A stretch of 13,013 nucleotides of DNA, from the NCBI GenBank assembly GCA_964521025.1, contig CAZFPK010000076.1, positions 1 through 13,013 of the forward strand, written 5' to 3'. Made by a program: the position numbers and the translations under genes. This document shows, piece after piece, positions 1 through 7,345 of the stretch. The DNA is from DRTC01 sp964521025. GTDB lineage: Bacteria; Cloacimonadota; Cloacimonadia; Cloacimonadales; TCS61. The notes under the pieces are model-generated. The model saw only the letters and a list, made by a program, of their open reading frames with translations, was not told the origin of the DNA and made no database searches. Each line of letters starts with the position of its first letter. The stretch's first letter is position 1.

Positions 1-53
1 ACCCACAACCGCTCGATTACAAGTCGAGTGCTCTACCGTTGAGCCATGTCGGC
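1..53 (-). tRNA. tRNA-Thr (anticodon UGU), 3' part cut by window edge
   Basis: Read on the minus strand from 53, the sequence folds as a tRNA: acceptor 5' strand GCCGACA, D arm GCTC/GAGC around a loop containing GG, anticodon stem CTCGA/TCGAG with loop CTTGTAA, a five-base variable region, and the start of the T arm GTGGG followed by T at the edge. The anticodon UGU reads ACA (threonine). G1 and C2 of the acceptor agree with known threonine identity elements. The T loop, 3' T-stem strand and 3' acceptor strand lie outside the window, so their pairing cannot be checked. The gene points the same way as the protein genes and begins 135 bp after the second RND pump ends. Confidence 0.93.
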
Positions 54-188
54 AAAAAATTCCAAACAAAAGAATTTTTTACTTTTATACTGTCAATAAT
101 TTTCACTATTTATGCTTAAAAAGAGCATATTTGATGCAGAATAAACAGTTTTTTTTTTTTATGAATATGTGTCAAATGTTTTAGAGAT
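54..188. other. Gap between RND pump 2 and tRNA-Thr; no gene
   Basis: This very AT-rich stretch has no coding potential. It holds a 12-base T homopolymer (149-160, A on the coding strand) and a small inverted repeat TATGCT/AGCATA (111-116 and 124-129) with a 7-base loop. The hairpin lacks a following U-tract on the minus strand, so it is not a convincing intrinsic terminator. Read-through from the pump gene into the tRNA cannot be excluded. Confidence 0.6.
67..96 (-). promoter_or_regulatory. Candidate promoter of the tRNA-Thr gene
   Basis: On the minus strand a perfect TTGACA lies at 96-91, and 17 bases further on is TTCTTTTG at 74-67, ending 13 bases before the tRNA 5' end. TTCTTTTG differs by one base from the Bacteroidota -7 element TAnnTTTG, and the TTG to -7 spacing of 19 fits that promoter class. 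A sigma70-type TATAAT is not seen at standard spacing. This is motif matching by eye in an AT-rich gap and is tentative. Confidence 0.35.
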
Positions 189-3100
189 TTATTTTTTCTT
201 ACTAAAAAAGTAGTATAAAACCGGAATAAAAGTGAGTACAAAAAAAGTGGAAGTTACTAAACCACCTATAGTTGAAAGGGACAGCATTCTCCAGAAATCG
301 CTCTTTCCAATATCGGTTGCGATCAGCATCGGGAGCAAACCGGTAATTGTGGTCAATGATGTCATCAGGATTGGTCGGATGCGGTCTTTTGTTGCCTGCA
401 AAATGGCTTCTTTGATTTGTTGACCTTTATTCTTTAACTTGTTAATATGATCAACCAGGATTATCGAATTATTAACAACAATACCGGCAAGCAGAACCAG
501 ACCGATGCGAGCATAAGAATCGAATGTTTCGCCGGTTAGATGGAAGATCAAAGCAACACCTGTGAAGGCGAGTGGAAGAGTCAACAAAATGATCAAGGGA
601 TATTTAAATGATTCGTATAAAGAGCACAAACTCATATAAACAAGAAAGATAGCAAATATGAGAAGATAAAGCAATTGCGTTTTGTCCTTATCACTACTGA
701 AATCCGTATAATCCTCGACAAAGTTAAACCCATCAGGCATCGGGTAAGTTTCTTTGAATTCATCGAGGAATTTCTTTCCTTTTTTATATGAACCTCGAAA
801 ATCAAAATTGATACGACGGGTATAAAGTTCATCTTCTCGATTTATTTCAGATAAAATTTCCTGCTTTGTAATTTCCGCGACTTCCATCAGTTTTGCTTGT
901 GAACCTGTATTATTTTTGATGACCAGATTTTTTACGTCCTCGATGGTGAAATTTTCAAAATCTTCATCTAAAATCACAAAAGCCGATTCCTGATCCGAAA
1001 TTTTCCGGTAAAATCTGTTTTGAGCACTGTTTATTTTATTATAAATCCGGCTCATAACAGTATAAATATTCATCCTGTAAGAGGTTAATTTTTTACGGTC
1101 AAAACGAATTTGATATTCAAAAAGTTTATCTTCTTTCCACCAACCGGTAGCATTAGTATCGATATTTTGAACTCGCCTGTTCGTTTTTATCATAAAAGTT
1201 TTGATCCTTTCGGAAATCTCTTTTAGTTTAAGATAATTGTACCCCCTGATCTCGAGCGAGAAATTTGCGGTTGTATATCCTCCTCCGCCGAAAGAAGGAC
1301 CAAATCCCCAAATACGCACATTAGCATTTCCAAAATTTGTGGCATACGCTTTTAGTTTCTCTCTCATTATGAGCGGATATGCGGTTTGTTTTGTTTCCTC
1401 GTCAAAATCGATCCTGATATAAGCATATCTCGTCCAAACTTGCGTTTTGATGGAAAATACATTTTCATCACCCAGAACTTTCTCCTCGAACATACGAGAG
1501 ATTTCATCGGTCTGTTCGATATTCGAGCCGATCGGTAAACTAATGCGTATGGCGAGATAATCATCTTTCGGAAATTCCCAGGTAAAACCTTTATCGACTT
1601 TTTCAATGAAAATCCAGCCTGAATAAGCCAGGAATCCTAAAACTAAAATCAACCAGACCCAGCGAAAGCGAAGCATAAATTTCAGGATTTTTTGGAAAAC
1701 AGTCAGTTCGGGATGGAACCGGATTTTCTCATCCGGTTGAATGTGAACAGATTTGATCTTCAGGAATTTAAAGGCAGCCAGCGGAATAAATGTAAACGAT
1801 ACAAACAGCGAAGATAAAAGCGAAAGAACCATTGCATAAACAAAAGGCAGGTAAAATATTTTCACATCACCCTGCATATACAGGAACGGAGCAAAAACAA
1901 TAATGGTCGTGAGTGTGGAAGCGGAAATCGGCAGAGAAATTTCCTTAACTGCGAGAAGGGAAGCTTTTTTCCGATCATAGCCGAGATTTTGATATCGGAA
2001 AATATTTTCATACACAACGATCGAATTATCGACCATCATTCCAAAACCGAGTGTTAAACCCGCCAGTGACAAGATGTTCAAACCGATCCTCAAATAAAAC
2101 ATCGAGATAAAAGTCAGCATCGTCGAGAAGAAGATGGTCGTCAAAACCAGGAAAGCAGATTGAATATGTCGTAAAAAAACCAGGAGTACGACAAAAATGA
2201 TGAGCACCACAAAAATTCCTCTTTTGTATAAAATTCCCATATCTTTAGAAATTTTTTCAGACTCATCTTCGAGTTTGACCACTTCCAGATCTTCCGGCAA
2301 AAATTCCTTTTGCTTTTTAATGATAGACTTCAATTCTTTTGCGAGTCGAAGAGCATTTGCGGTTGTTTTCTTTTGAATGGTCAGTGAAAGTTGCGGCATT
2401 CCGTTATAACGAAGGTAATTAAAAGCAGGTTGAAATGTCTCCTGGAAATCTGCTATTTCTCCCAACTTGATCATTGTTCCGTCGCTTTTATCCAGTTTGA
2501 TATTTTTAAGTTCGTCGAGTGATTGATAAGAATTTTCCAATTGGACGATATATGAAAGCCCGGTTTCCTTGAATCCACTGATCGATTCTTTATTACCAAA
2601 ATCGAGCAGTTTTTGTCTGATCCCGGAAGACGAAATTAGATACAATTCTGGTTGTTTAAGAATTATTTTTATCTCTTTTTTTCGATTTCCGCTGATCTCA
2701 CAACTGGAAACTCCTTCCACGGAATTGAGTTGATATTTAAAAGTTCGCTCGATCATTTTTTCGAGTTCGTCGATCCGGTAAGGACCGTAAATACCATATT
2801 TCAGGAATTCATCTTCACTGAACTCACGCGGCACATATTCCCTGATACGCGGCGTTACATTGTCCGGAAGTTCATCCTGTAGAAGTTGCAGTTTTTCGTT
2901 CAGTTCAAAACGGGCAAAATCCATATCGGCATTTCTGGTTAACTCCAGGCTGACCACAGAACGCTGATTATACGAAGTTGACTTTACATTTGTAATATTA
3001 GGGATCGTGCTGCCGATCGCTTCGATAGGAGATGTGATGTTCGCTTCCACTTCTTCCGGAGATGCATCCGACCAATAAGTGACGATCGTCAAACGCGGGT

Positions 3101-3224
3101 AACTCAAATTCGGAAGCAGAGATAAAGGTATGTTCAAAACCGCATAAACAGCGATAACAATGATCGCTAAATAAAGCATTGTGGTTGTAATCGGTTTTTC
3201 AAGAGCGAGTTTTGTCAGGAGCAT
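189..3224 (-). CDS. RND-family efflux permease (HAE1-like), pump 2
   Basis: A 1011-residue inner-membrane RND permease, expected to use proton influx to move substrates from the periplasm or membrane to an outer-membrane channel. It shows the family layout: TM1 (about 13-32), a large periplasmic porter loop (33-335), TM2-TM6 (336-488), a short cytoplasmic linker, TM7 (523-540), a second periplasmic loop (541-847) and TM8-TM12 (851-1007). The TM4 signature GFGMMVDNSIVVYENIF gives D399-N400 where AcrB has D407-D408. TM11 GIVVNNSIILVD has N918 where AcrB has K940. A glycine-rich loop GFGPSFGGGG (640-649) sits near the AcrB proximal-pocket entrance loop, while the AcrB glycine-rich switch loop seems absent. 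The ATG at 3224 is chosen because MLLTKLALEKPITTTMLYL matches the usual RND N-terminus. No Shine-Dalgarno sequence precedes it, only AACGGTTAATAAT. It is clearly divergent from pump 1. Drug, lipid or other substrate is unknown. Confidence 0.94.
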   Translation of the reverse strand: MLLTKLALEKPITTTMLYLAIIVIAVYAVLNIPLSLLPNLSYPRLTIVTYWSDASPEEVEANITSPIEAIGSTIPNITNVKSTSYNQRSVVSLELTRNADMDFARFELNEKLQLLQDELPDNVTPRIREYVPREFSEDEFLKYGIYGPYRIDELEKMIERTFKYQLNSVEGVSSCEISGNRKKEIKIILKQPELYLISSSGIRQKLLDFGNKESISGFKETGLSYIVQLENSYQSLDELKNIKLDKSDGTMIKLGEIADFQETFQPAFNYLRYNGMPQLSLTIQKKTTANALRLAKELKSIIKKQKEFLPEDLEVVKLEDESEKISKDMGILYKRGIFVVLIIFVVLLVFLRHIQSAFLVLTTIFFSTMLTFISMFYLRIGLNILSLAGLTLGFGMMVDNSIVVYENIFRYQNLGYDRKKASLLAVKEISLPISASTLTTIIVFAPFLYMQGDVKIFYLPFVYAMVLSLLSSLFVSFTFIPLAAFKFLKIKSVHIQPDEKIRFHPELTVFQKILKFMLRFRWVWLILVLGFLAYSGWIFIEKVDKGFTWEFPKDDYLAIRISLPIGSNIEQTDEISRMFEEKVLGDENVFSIKTQVWTRYAYIRIDFDEETKQTAYPLIMREKLKAYATNFGNANVRIWGFGPSFGGGGYTTANFSLEIRGYNYLKLKEISERIKTFMIKTNRRVQNIDTNATGWWKEDKLFEYQIRFDRKKLTSYRMNIYTVMSRIYNKINSAQNRFYRKISDQESAFVILDEDFENFTIEDVKNLVIKNNTGSQAKLMEVAEITKQEILSEINREDELYTRRINFDFRGSYKKGKKFLDEFKETYPMPDGFNFVEDYTDFSSDKDKTQLLYLLIFAIFLVYMSLCSLYESFKYPLIILLTLPLAFTGVALIFHLTGETFDSYARIGLVLLAGIVVNNSIILVDHINKLKNKGQQIKEAILQATKDRIRPILMTSLTTITGLLPMLIATDIGKSDFWRMLSLSTIGGLVTSTFFVLTFIPVLYYFFSKKK

Positions 3225-3450
3225 ATTATTAACCGTTAATTTACACTAATCTTCGCGAATAAAAAATTAAAGGCGGAAAATGTTGGGAGAATATCCAATC
3301 CGTCAAAAGCCGGACACGGTATCGTACAAGAAATTTCCAATGATGAACGAGAAGGGAGAAATGGAAATCCAAAAATTCAATTTTGTTCGTTTTGCTTGTC
3401 AGGGTGCAGCGGAGAGAAGTCTGATTCGTTGCTAATTCTTTCCCACTCAT
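3225..3450. repeat. Gap made of degenerate dispersed repeats
   Basis: The gap between propeller A and pump 2 carries repeat pieces also found elsewhere in the window. On the minus strand, TCATCATTGGAAATT at 3346-3332 and ATTGGATATTC at 3299-3289 recur on the plus strand at 9683-9697 and 9709-9719. The part beside the pump 2 start (about 3232-3262) resembles the ATTCG-type element at 7312-7344. A 69-codon frame begins directly after the propeller A stop (TAGATGAGT) but is composed of these repeat blocks, so it is not called as a gene. No terminator was seen. Confidence 0.6.
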
Positions 3451-4524
3451 CTAATCCTTCAAACTATAAACATTCAAAACAAATCCTTCATCTTCATTTC
3501 CAGAGATTTCATACAATTTACTTTTATAGAATTTACAATTTCCAAAATCTTCATTTTTTTTTCGATACCGACCGATAATTTTTCCATCATCACCGATAAT
3601 ATCGAAAAAATTTCCATCTTGATCGGTAGTTCGAACCCACAAGTTTCCCTTTGGCCCGATCATCAAAGAAGCAATCGAATTTTCATATTCGTATCCTGAA
3701 TAATCCAGATCTACTTCTGCTCCGGATGCCTTGACCTGCTTTGTCATCTCGTTCAAAGTATTTTCAATTTCCTTGATATCTTCGTTCGACTTTTTGATTT
3801 TCTTGAATTTTTTGGTAATATTCATCAGGTGTTCACCATTTAGATCGAAAACCTGGATTTGATATTTATCGATAGAATTATGTGTGATAAAAATATTTTG
3901 TTCGTTGATCGCAAAGATCGGAACTTTACTTTCCCCGATATTCATCGCTAACGGATTAAAACTTTCCGAATAAATGGTTTTTACCGAATCATCGTCGATC
4001 AGTTCGATGGTCGGTTTGGAGAGAATGGAACCTTTTGCTTGATCGATATCAAATCCGATGTAAGCAAAGAATTTCTTCCCATCGAAATATTGGATTTCCA
4101 AAGGAACCTGCATTTGTTCAAAAAGCACATCTTCGATGTAATTTCCATCATAATCGAAATAAGAAGTTCGTTGGTTCATTTGATCGACAACTCCGATGCG
4201 AGAATTTTTCTCATCATTGAACAGATTGGTCGGTAATGAGAATTCTCCCGGACCTCTTCCCGTTTGATCGAGATATTTGATAATATTTCCTTCTAAATCG
4301 AGAATTGTAAACGATTTCACTTGCATATTCACAAAATAAATGTGCCCGTTCGTAATGATAAAATTTTGGATCGAATCCATATCTTCATCCAATTCATAAG
4401 ATTTTTCCAACTTCAATGCTCTGTTCGGAACATCAGGTCGGGAAGGATTCATCACTTCTTTTACTTCACAAAATAATGTGACCATAAAGATTATGATGAT
4501 TGTCATAAAAAATGTTTTTTTCAT
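3451..4524 (-). CDS. 6-bladed beta-propeller protein A, probable lipoprotein
   Basis: A 357-residue exported protein of the 6-bladed beta-propeller (NHL/TolB-like) type. A hydrophobic N-terminus, MKKTFFMTIIIIFMVTLFC, ends in Cys19. The lipobox LFC has Phe at -1, which is not canonical, so lipidation is less certain than for proteins C and D. Blade-like strands follow (IYFVNMQVKSFTILDLEGN at about 62-80), then the signature GRGPGEF (89-95), shared with the neighbouring propellers. A lysine- and glutamate-rich segment, likely helical (about 239-270), interrupts the propeller between later blades. TAGGAGA lies a few bases upstream of the ATG and supports the start. It lies 55 bp downstream of propeller B, probably in one transcript. 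The binding partner is unknown; propellers of this kind are usually protein- or ligand-binding scaffolds, and no catalytic residues are recognised. Confidence 0.82.
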   Translation of the reverse strand: MKKTFFMTIIIIFMVTLFCEVKEVMNPSRPDVPNRALKLEKSYELDEDMDSIQNFIITNGHIYFVNMQVKSFTILDLEGNIIKYLDQTGRGPGEFSLPTNLFNDEKNSRIGVVDQMNQRTSYFDYDGNYIEDVLFEQMQVPLEIQYFDGKKFFAYIGFDIDQAKGSILSKPTIELIDDDSVKTIYSESFNPLAMNIGESKVPIFAINEQNIFITHNSIDKYQIQVFDLNGEHLMNITKKFKKIKKSNEDIKEIENTLNEMTKQVKASGAEVDLDYSGYEYENSIASLMIGPKGNLWVRTTDQDGNFFDIIGDDGKIIGRYRKKNEDFGNCKFYKSKLYEISGNEDEGFVLNVYSLKD

Positions 4525-4579
4525 TGTTTTCTCCTATTTTTTCTTATCTCTGCCTTTACCATTACCCTTCGAGAGAAGA

Positions 4580-5671
4580 TTAAGGTTCCGATATTTCTAT
4601 CATCTTGAATTTCCAAATGTTACCGTAAGTCGCATAATAGATAACCGAGTTTTTTTCATCGAAAATTATATTATTTTCTTCACCTCCATAGGGTAAAATT
4701 TTGTGTTCACACAAAGTATTTCCTGCTTCATCGAAAATACATATATAACGATCTAATCCTTTTTTCTCTACCAGTTCATACCAACCGAGAGTCGTCAGGG
4801 TAAATAATAATTTTTGTGAATGAGAATATTCCCAATTACTAAAGGAATAAATTCCCTTTACCTTTTTATCGTTTTCAAAAATAAAGTATTCCGGTTTCGG
4901 AAGTTTTTTCTTATTAAGGAGAGGATTACAAAATGCTTTTTGTATTTTTCCTGAATTAACTTCATAAATTGTAAAATTCGGATGATTTCTACCTATAAAA
5001 AATTTGTTTTCCTCTTCATTTGAATTTGCGATAAAAAACTTGTTTCGTGCTTCTTCTTCCAGAAAATCTCCTTTTCCGGAAGGTTTGAATAAACCTTCGA
5101 TCTGTTCACTGGAATTTAGATCGATCCGTTCGATACAATACTCGGTTGGAGAATCGTAATGATTCAAATAGAGGAAATTCTCCGAGAGAAACATGCGATA
5201 AGGTCTAAAATCGAGTTTTATCCTTTTTATTTCATTATATTCATTGTCATAAATATAAATACGGAAATTATTCAAATCCGCGATATAGAGCCGGTCTCGA
5301 AAATCATCGTAAATAATATCGATGGGGAAAATCATTTCGTTCGGACCTTTGCCTTTTGCTTTCCTGATTATTTTTAGCGGTTTTGTATTATTCGTGAATG
5401 TATTAAGATCGAAGATAATAAATTGATATTCATATTTATCTAAAATTATCAACTGCTCGTTTTTCCGGGAAAGAGTAGCGATACGAGTCGTCATCTCTTC
5501 CGAACCGGATTCGGTTTGATAACTACCGATTTTTTCGATCAATTCCAATTTATATGTTTTTTTTGAATTGGAGTAAACTTTTCCTTTGTAGGAATCGAAT
5601 ATGTTTTTCGCTTGCATTATTGAGAAAAACAATAATGCTATTTCTATAATCAATATTTTTCTTAAGGTCAT
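4580..5671 (-). CDS. 6-bladed beta-propeller protein B, secreted (divergent)
   Basis: A 363-residue protein with a signal peptide, MTLRKILIIEIALLFFSIMQA, ending in a signal-peptidase-I-like A-K junction and no lipobox cysteine. It is therefore predicted to be soluble in the periplasm, unlike its neighbours. NHL-like blades are visible (LIILDKYEYQFIIFDLN at 74-90 and LYIADLNNFRIYIYDN at 128-143). The family signature is degenerate: GKGPNEM (107-113) instead of G-x-G-P-G-E-F. The ATG at 5671 follows GGAGGG by 3 bases, a strong but closely spaced ribosome site. This gene restarts the cluster after a 330 bp gap, so it could have its own promoter. A TTGACA at 5757-5752 with TATTAA at 5737-5732 is spaced only 14 bases and is not convincing. 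Function unknown. Confidence 0.8.
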   Translation of the reverse strand: MTLRKILIIEIALLFFSIMQAKNIFDSYKGKVYSNSKKTYKLELIEKIGSYQTESGSEEMTTRIATLSRKNEQLIILDKYEYQFIIFDLNTFTNNTKPLKIIRKAKGKGPNEMIFPIDIIYDDFRDRLYIADLNNFRIYIYDNEYNEIKRIKLDFRPYRMFLSENFLYLNHYDSPTEYCIERIDLNSSEQIEGLFKPSGKGDFLEEEARNKFFIANSNEEENKFFIGRNHPNFTIYEVNSGKIQKAFCNPLLNKKKLPKPEYFIFENDKKVKGIYSFSNWEYSHSQKLLFTLTTLGWYELVEKKGLDRYICIFDEAGNTLCEHKILPYGGEENNIIFDEKNSVIYYATYGNIWKFKMIEISEP

Positions 5672-5796
5672 TTACCCTCCGTTTTTTTAAAGTTGATATT
5701 CCGAAATCATTCAGGAAATTTTATTAAACCGTTAATAACAACCATTCCGAATGTCAAGCGAGAGAATTCCCCTGGCAGAGGTCGTTCGGAAGGTTT

Positions 5797-5860
5797 TTAA
5801 TATTTCCCAAAAATCTTCTCTCCTTTGATTTTCTGCCATTCCGCAAAAGCAATGATGAAA
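5797..5860 (-). pseudogene. Near-exact copy of the last 20 codons of the TolC-like gene
   Basis: This 64 bp segment matches 6002-6065, the end of the intact TolC-family gene, at 62 of 64 positions with no gaps, in the same orientation and 205 bp further downstream. Read in frame it encodes FIIAFAEWQKIKGEKIFGKY and a TAA stop. The intact gene has LIIAYAEWQKIKGEKIFGKY, so both base changes alter residues (L to F, Y to F). Beyond the segment the nucleotide match ends abruptly at the hairpin repeat on one side and at the stop codon on the other. It has no start or body, so it is a remnant: either the tail of a lost second TolC paralog or a duplicated fragment. Confidence 0.88.
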
Positions 5861-5867
5861 TTTTTCC

Positions 5868-5900
5868 AAACCTTCAAGGTTTGGCAAACCTTGAAGGTTT
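5868..5900. repeat. Long palindromic hairpin (AACCTTCAAGGTT type)
   Basis: Perfect 16-base arms (5868-5883 and 5885-5900) flank a single central G. Each arm itself contains the near-palindrome AACCTT-C-AAGGTT, so either one long or two short hairpins can form. A run of T (5898-5903) follows on the plus strand, which makes it terminator-like there, but no plus-strand gene precedes it. On the minus strand, where the genes are, no U-tract follows. A REP-like dispersed element is more likely than a dedicated terminator. Confidence 0.75.
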
Positions 5901-6001
5901 TTTAATCAATCAATTCACGAAGTTATGTTCTTATGAATTACATTGAATTCTCTTATTTTTTAGCAACAATTAATTAAAGAACTTCATAATATAGGAATTC
6001 A

Positions 6002-7279
6002 TTAATATTTCCCAAAAATCTTCTCTCCTTTGATTTTCTGCCATTCCGCATAAGCAATGATCAAATCGTATTTGACTTGCAACAATTCTAGCCTGGCGTT
6101 CAAAGTTTCATTAAAGGCAGTTTTGAAATCGAGAAAACTGATCAAACCAAGTCGGAATTTTTCCTGCGAAAGAGTAAGTTTTTTTTCGGAAAGTGTTAGT
6201 TTTTCATTACAGATATCTATTTCGTCCTGCTTTAATTTCAGGTCGAGTTTTTTTCCGGCAAGTTCTGTTTGTAAAGTCTCCTCTAACGATTTCTGCTCGA
6301 ATTCCTGCTGCTTGAGTCTTCGTTTCGAGATTGCATAATCATTCAGTTTTTGAGCGAAAGAACCGAGAGAATAAGAAAGATTCAGCGATACTTCCCAGTA
6401 TTTTGTCTCCTGATCTCGAATGATGAAATTCCCTTCATAATCATAAGTTTGATTTGCATCTTTCCAGTATTTAACATTTCTCCAATTATAATAACCGTTC
6501 AGGTAAAGGTCGGGAAAAATCCTTTTCAGATAAATGTTCTTTTCTATCTTTCTGCTTTTTTTGGATAAGCCTGAGATTTTCCATTCAAAACTTTTTTCAA
6601 AGGAATTATCTTCGATTTCCGCTGGAATCAAATTTGAAATATCGGGAAAATTCATTTTCCGATGCAAGTTCTTTCCTGTTTTATAAGAAAGTTCCATCAA
6701 CTTCTTTTCGATTTCATTTTGTGTTTGAGAGATATTCAATTCGGAGTTCTTCAGTTCGATTTGAGTCGAAAACAGGTCGAGTTCTGTCTTTTTGCCCGAT
6801 TTCATCATCTCTTCGATGAATTCAATTTCATTTTGATAAAACTCTGATGAGTTTTGATAATAATCCCATGACTTCTTTAAAATTAAAATATCCGCATATA
6901 ACTGTAAAATTTCCAAAACTATCGTTTGCTTCTGCTCCTCATAATTCAGTTTTTCCTTTTTATAATCGAGGTTGGAAAGAGTGTAATTGGAAAACCGCTC
7001 GTCGAATAAATACAGGTTTTCCGAAACTGAAAGATTGTTCGTTCCGATCTCGTTGCCGTCGATATCGCGTTTGGCATTGGAATAGGCAGAAATATCCGGG
7101 AAAAAAGAATACAATTTATCCAGTTTTTCGGAAGCGGATATTTTCACATTTTGTTCTGCACTTTGTAATTCATACGAATTTATCAAAGCAGCATCGATGC
7201 AGTCGAAAAGGGAAATTTCTTCAGATATTAACGAAAGGAGTGGTAAACAGAATAAAATAATCGTTATTACAATTTTCAT
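6002..7279 (-). CDS. TolC-family outer-membrane efflux channel
   Basis: A 425-residue outer-membrane factor (OEP family), forming the trimeric exit duct of tripartite pumps. A signal peptide (about residues 1-19) is followed by ISLFDCIDAALINSYELQSA, the typical family N-terminus (I-x-x-A-L-x-x-N). Two related coiled-coil halves show the internal repeat: MMKSGKKTELDLFSTQIEL (158-176) and EKFRLGLISFLDFKTAFNE (373-391), each leading into long helices ending near a K-x-G. Beta-strand segments lie around 62-100 and 258-305. Length is typical to slightly short. The open frame extends to a TTG at 7294, but the ATG at 7279 is preferred: GGAG lies 9 bases upstream and the signal peptide then begins MKIVITI. 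It lacks a lipobox, as the cysteine at 11 is inside the hydrophobic core. It lies between propeller genes, 66 bp after propeller C, and presumably serves the RND pumps. Confidence 0.94.
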   Translation of the reverse strand: MKIVITIILFCLPLLSLISEEISLFDCIDAALINSYELQSAEQNVKISASEKLDKLYSFFPDISAYSNAKRDIDGNEIGTNNLSVSENLYLFDERFSNYTLSNLDYKKEKLNYEEQKQTIVLEILQLYADILILKKSWDYYQNSSEFYQNEIEFIEEMMKSGKKTELDLFSTQIELKNSELNISQTQNEIEKKLMELSYKTGKNLHRKMNFPDISNLIPAEIEDNSFEKSFEWKISGLSKKSRKIEKNIYLKRIFPDLYLNGYYNWRNVKYWKDANQTYDYEGNFIIRDQETKYWEVSLNLSYSLGSFAQKLNDYAISKRRLKQQEFEQKSLEETLQTELAGKKLDLKLKQDEIDICNEKLTLSEKKLTLSQEKFRLGLISFLDFKTAFNETLNARLELLQVKYDLIIAYAEWQKIKGEKIFGKY

Positions 7280-7311
7280 TTCTAAAATCTCCAAATTTTA
7301 CTCATAAAAAT

Positions 7312-7344
7312 AATTCGTGCCATTTCGTGTTAATTAGTGGTTTC
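7312..7344 (+). repeat. Degenerate ATTCGTG-type intergenic repeat
   Basis: Three spaced copies of a (T)CGTG or AGTGG-like unit occur in 33 bp: AATTCGTGCC, ATTTCGTGTT and AATTAGTGGTTTC. The stretch before the pump 2 start, read on the minus strand (ATTCGCG, ATTAGTG, then AACGGTT), has the same layout at lower similarity. It fills the short gap between propeller C and the TolC gene. Its role is unknown. Confidence 0.45.
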
Positions 7345-7345
7345 A

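Larger units (their letters stand above)
5672..6001. other. 330 bp gap with duplicated TolC tail and repeats
   Basis: No intact gene lies here. Moving up from propeller B, the gap contains a segment with the imperfect inverted pair TTCCGAA (5745-5751) and TTCGGAA (5785-5791), the 64 bp copy of the TolC gene end (5797-5860), a long palindromic hairpin (5868-5900), and about 100 bp of AT-rich sequence up to the TolC stop. Two of these are entered separately. Confidence 0.7.

Noticed and set aside
149..160. T12 run as a terminator
   Set aside because: No stable hairpin precedes it on the plus strand, and on the minus strand where the genes lie it is an A-run.
1..188. tRNA-Thr as an integration site for a mobile island carrying the pump locus
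   Set aside because: The locus lies on the 5' side of the tRNA, whereas integration normally uses the 3' end. No integrase or duplicated tRNA fragment was seen.
3241..3450. 69-codon minus-strand frame starting directly after the propeller A stop
   Set aside because: It is made of intergenic repeat blocks also found at 9683-9719, has no Shine-Dalgarno site, and its translation has no signal peptide or recognisable motif.
3451..4524. Propellers as enzymes (gluconolactonase, PQQ dehydrogenase or protease partner)
   Set aside because: No metal-binding or catalytic residues of those families were recognised; only NHL-like blade spacing and the G-x-G-P-G-E-F signature are seen.
5868..5900. Hairpin as the intrinsic terminator of the TolC gene
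   Set aside because: On the minus strand the hairpin is followed by TGGAAAAA, not a U-tract. The T-run lies on the opposite strand, where no gene ends.
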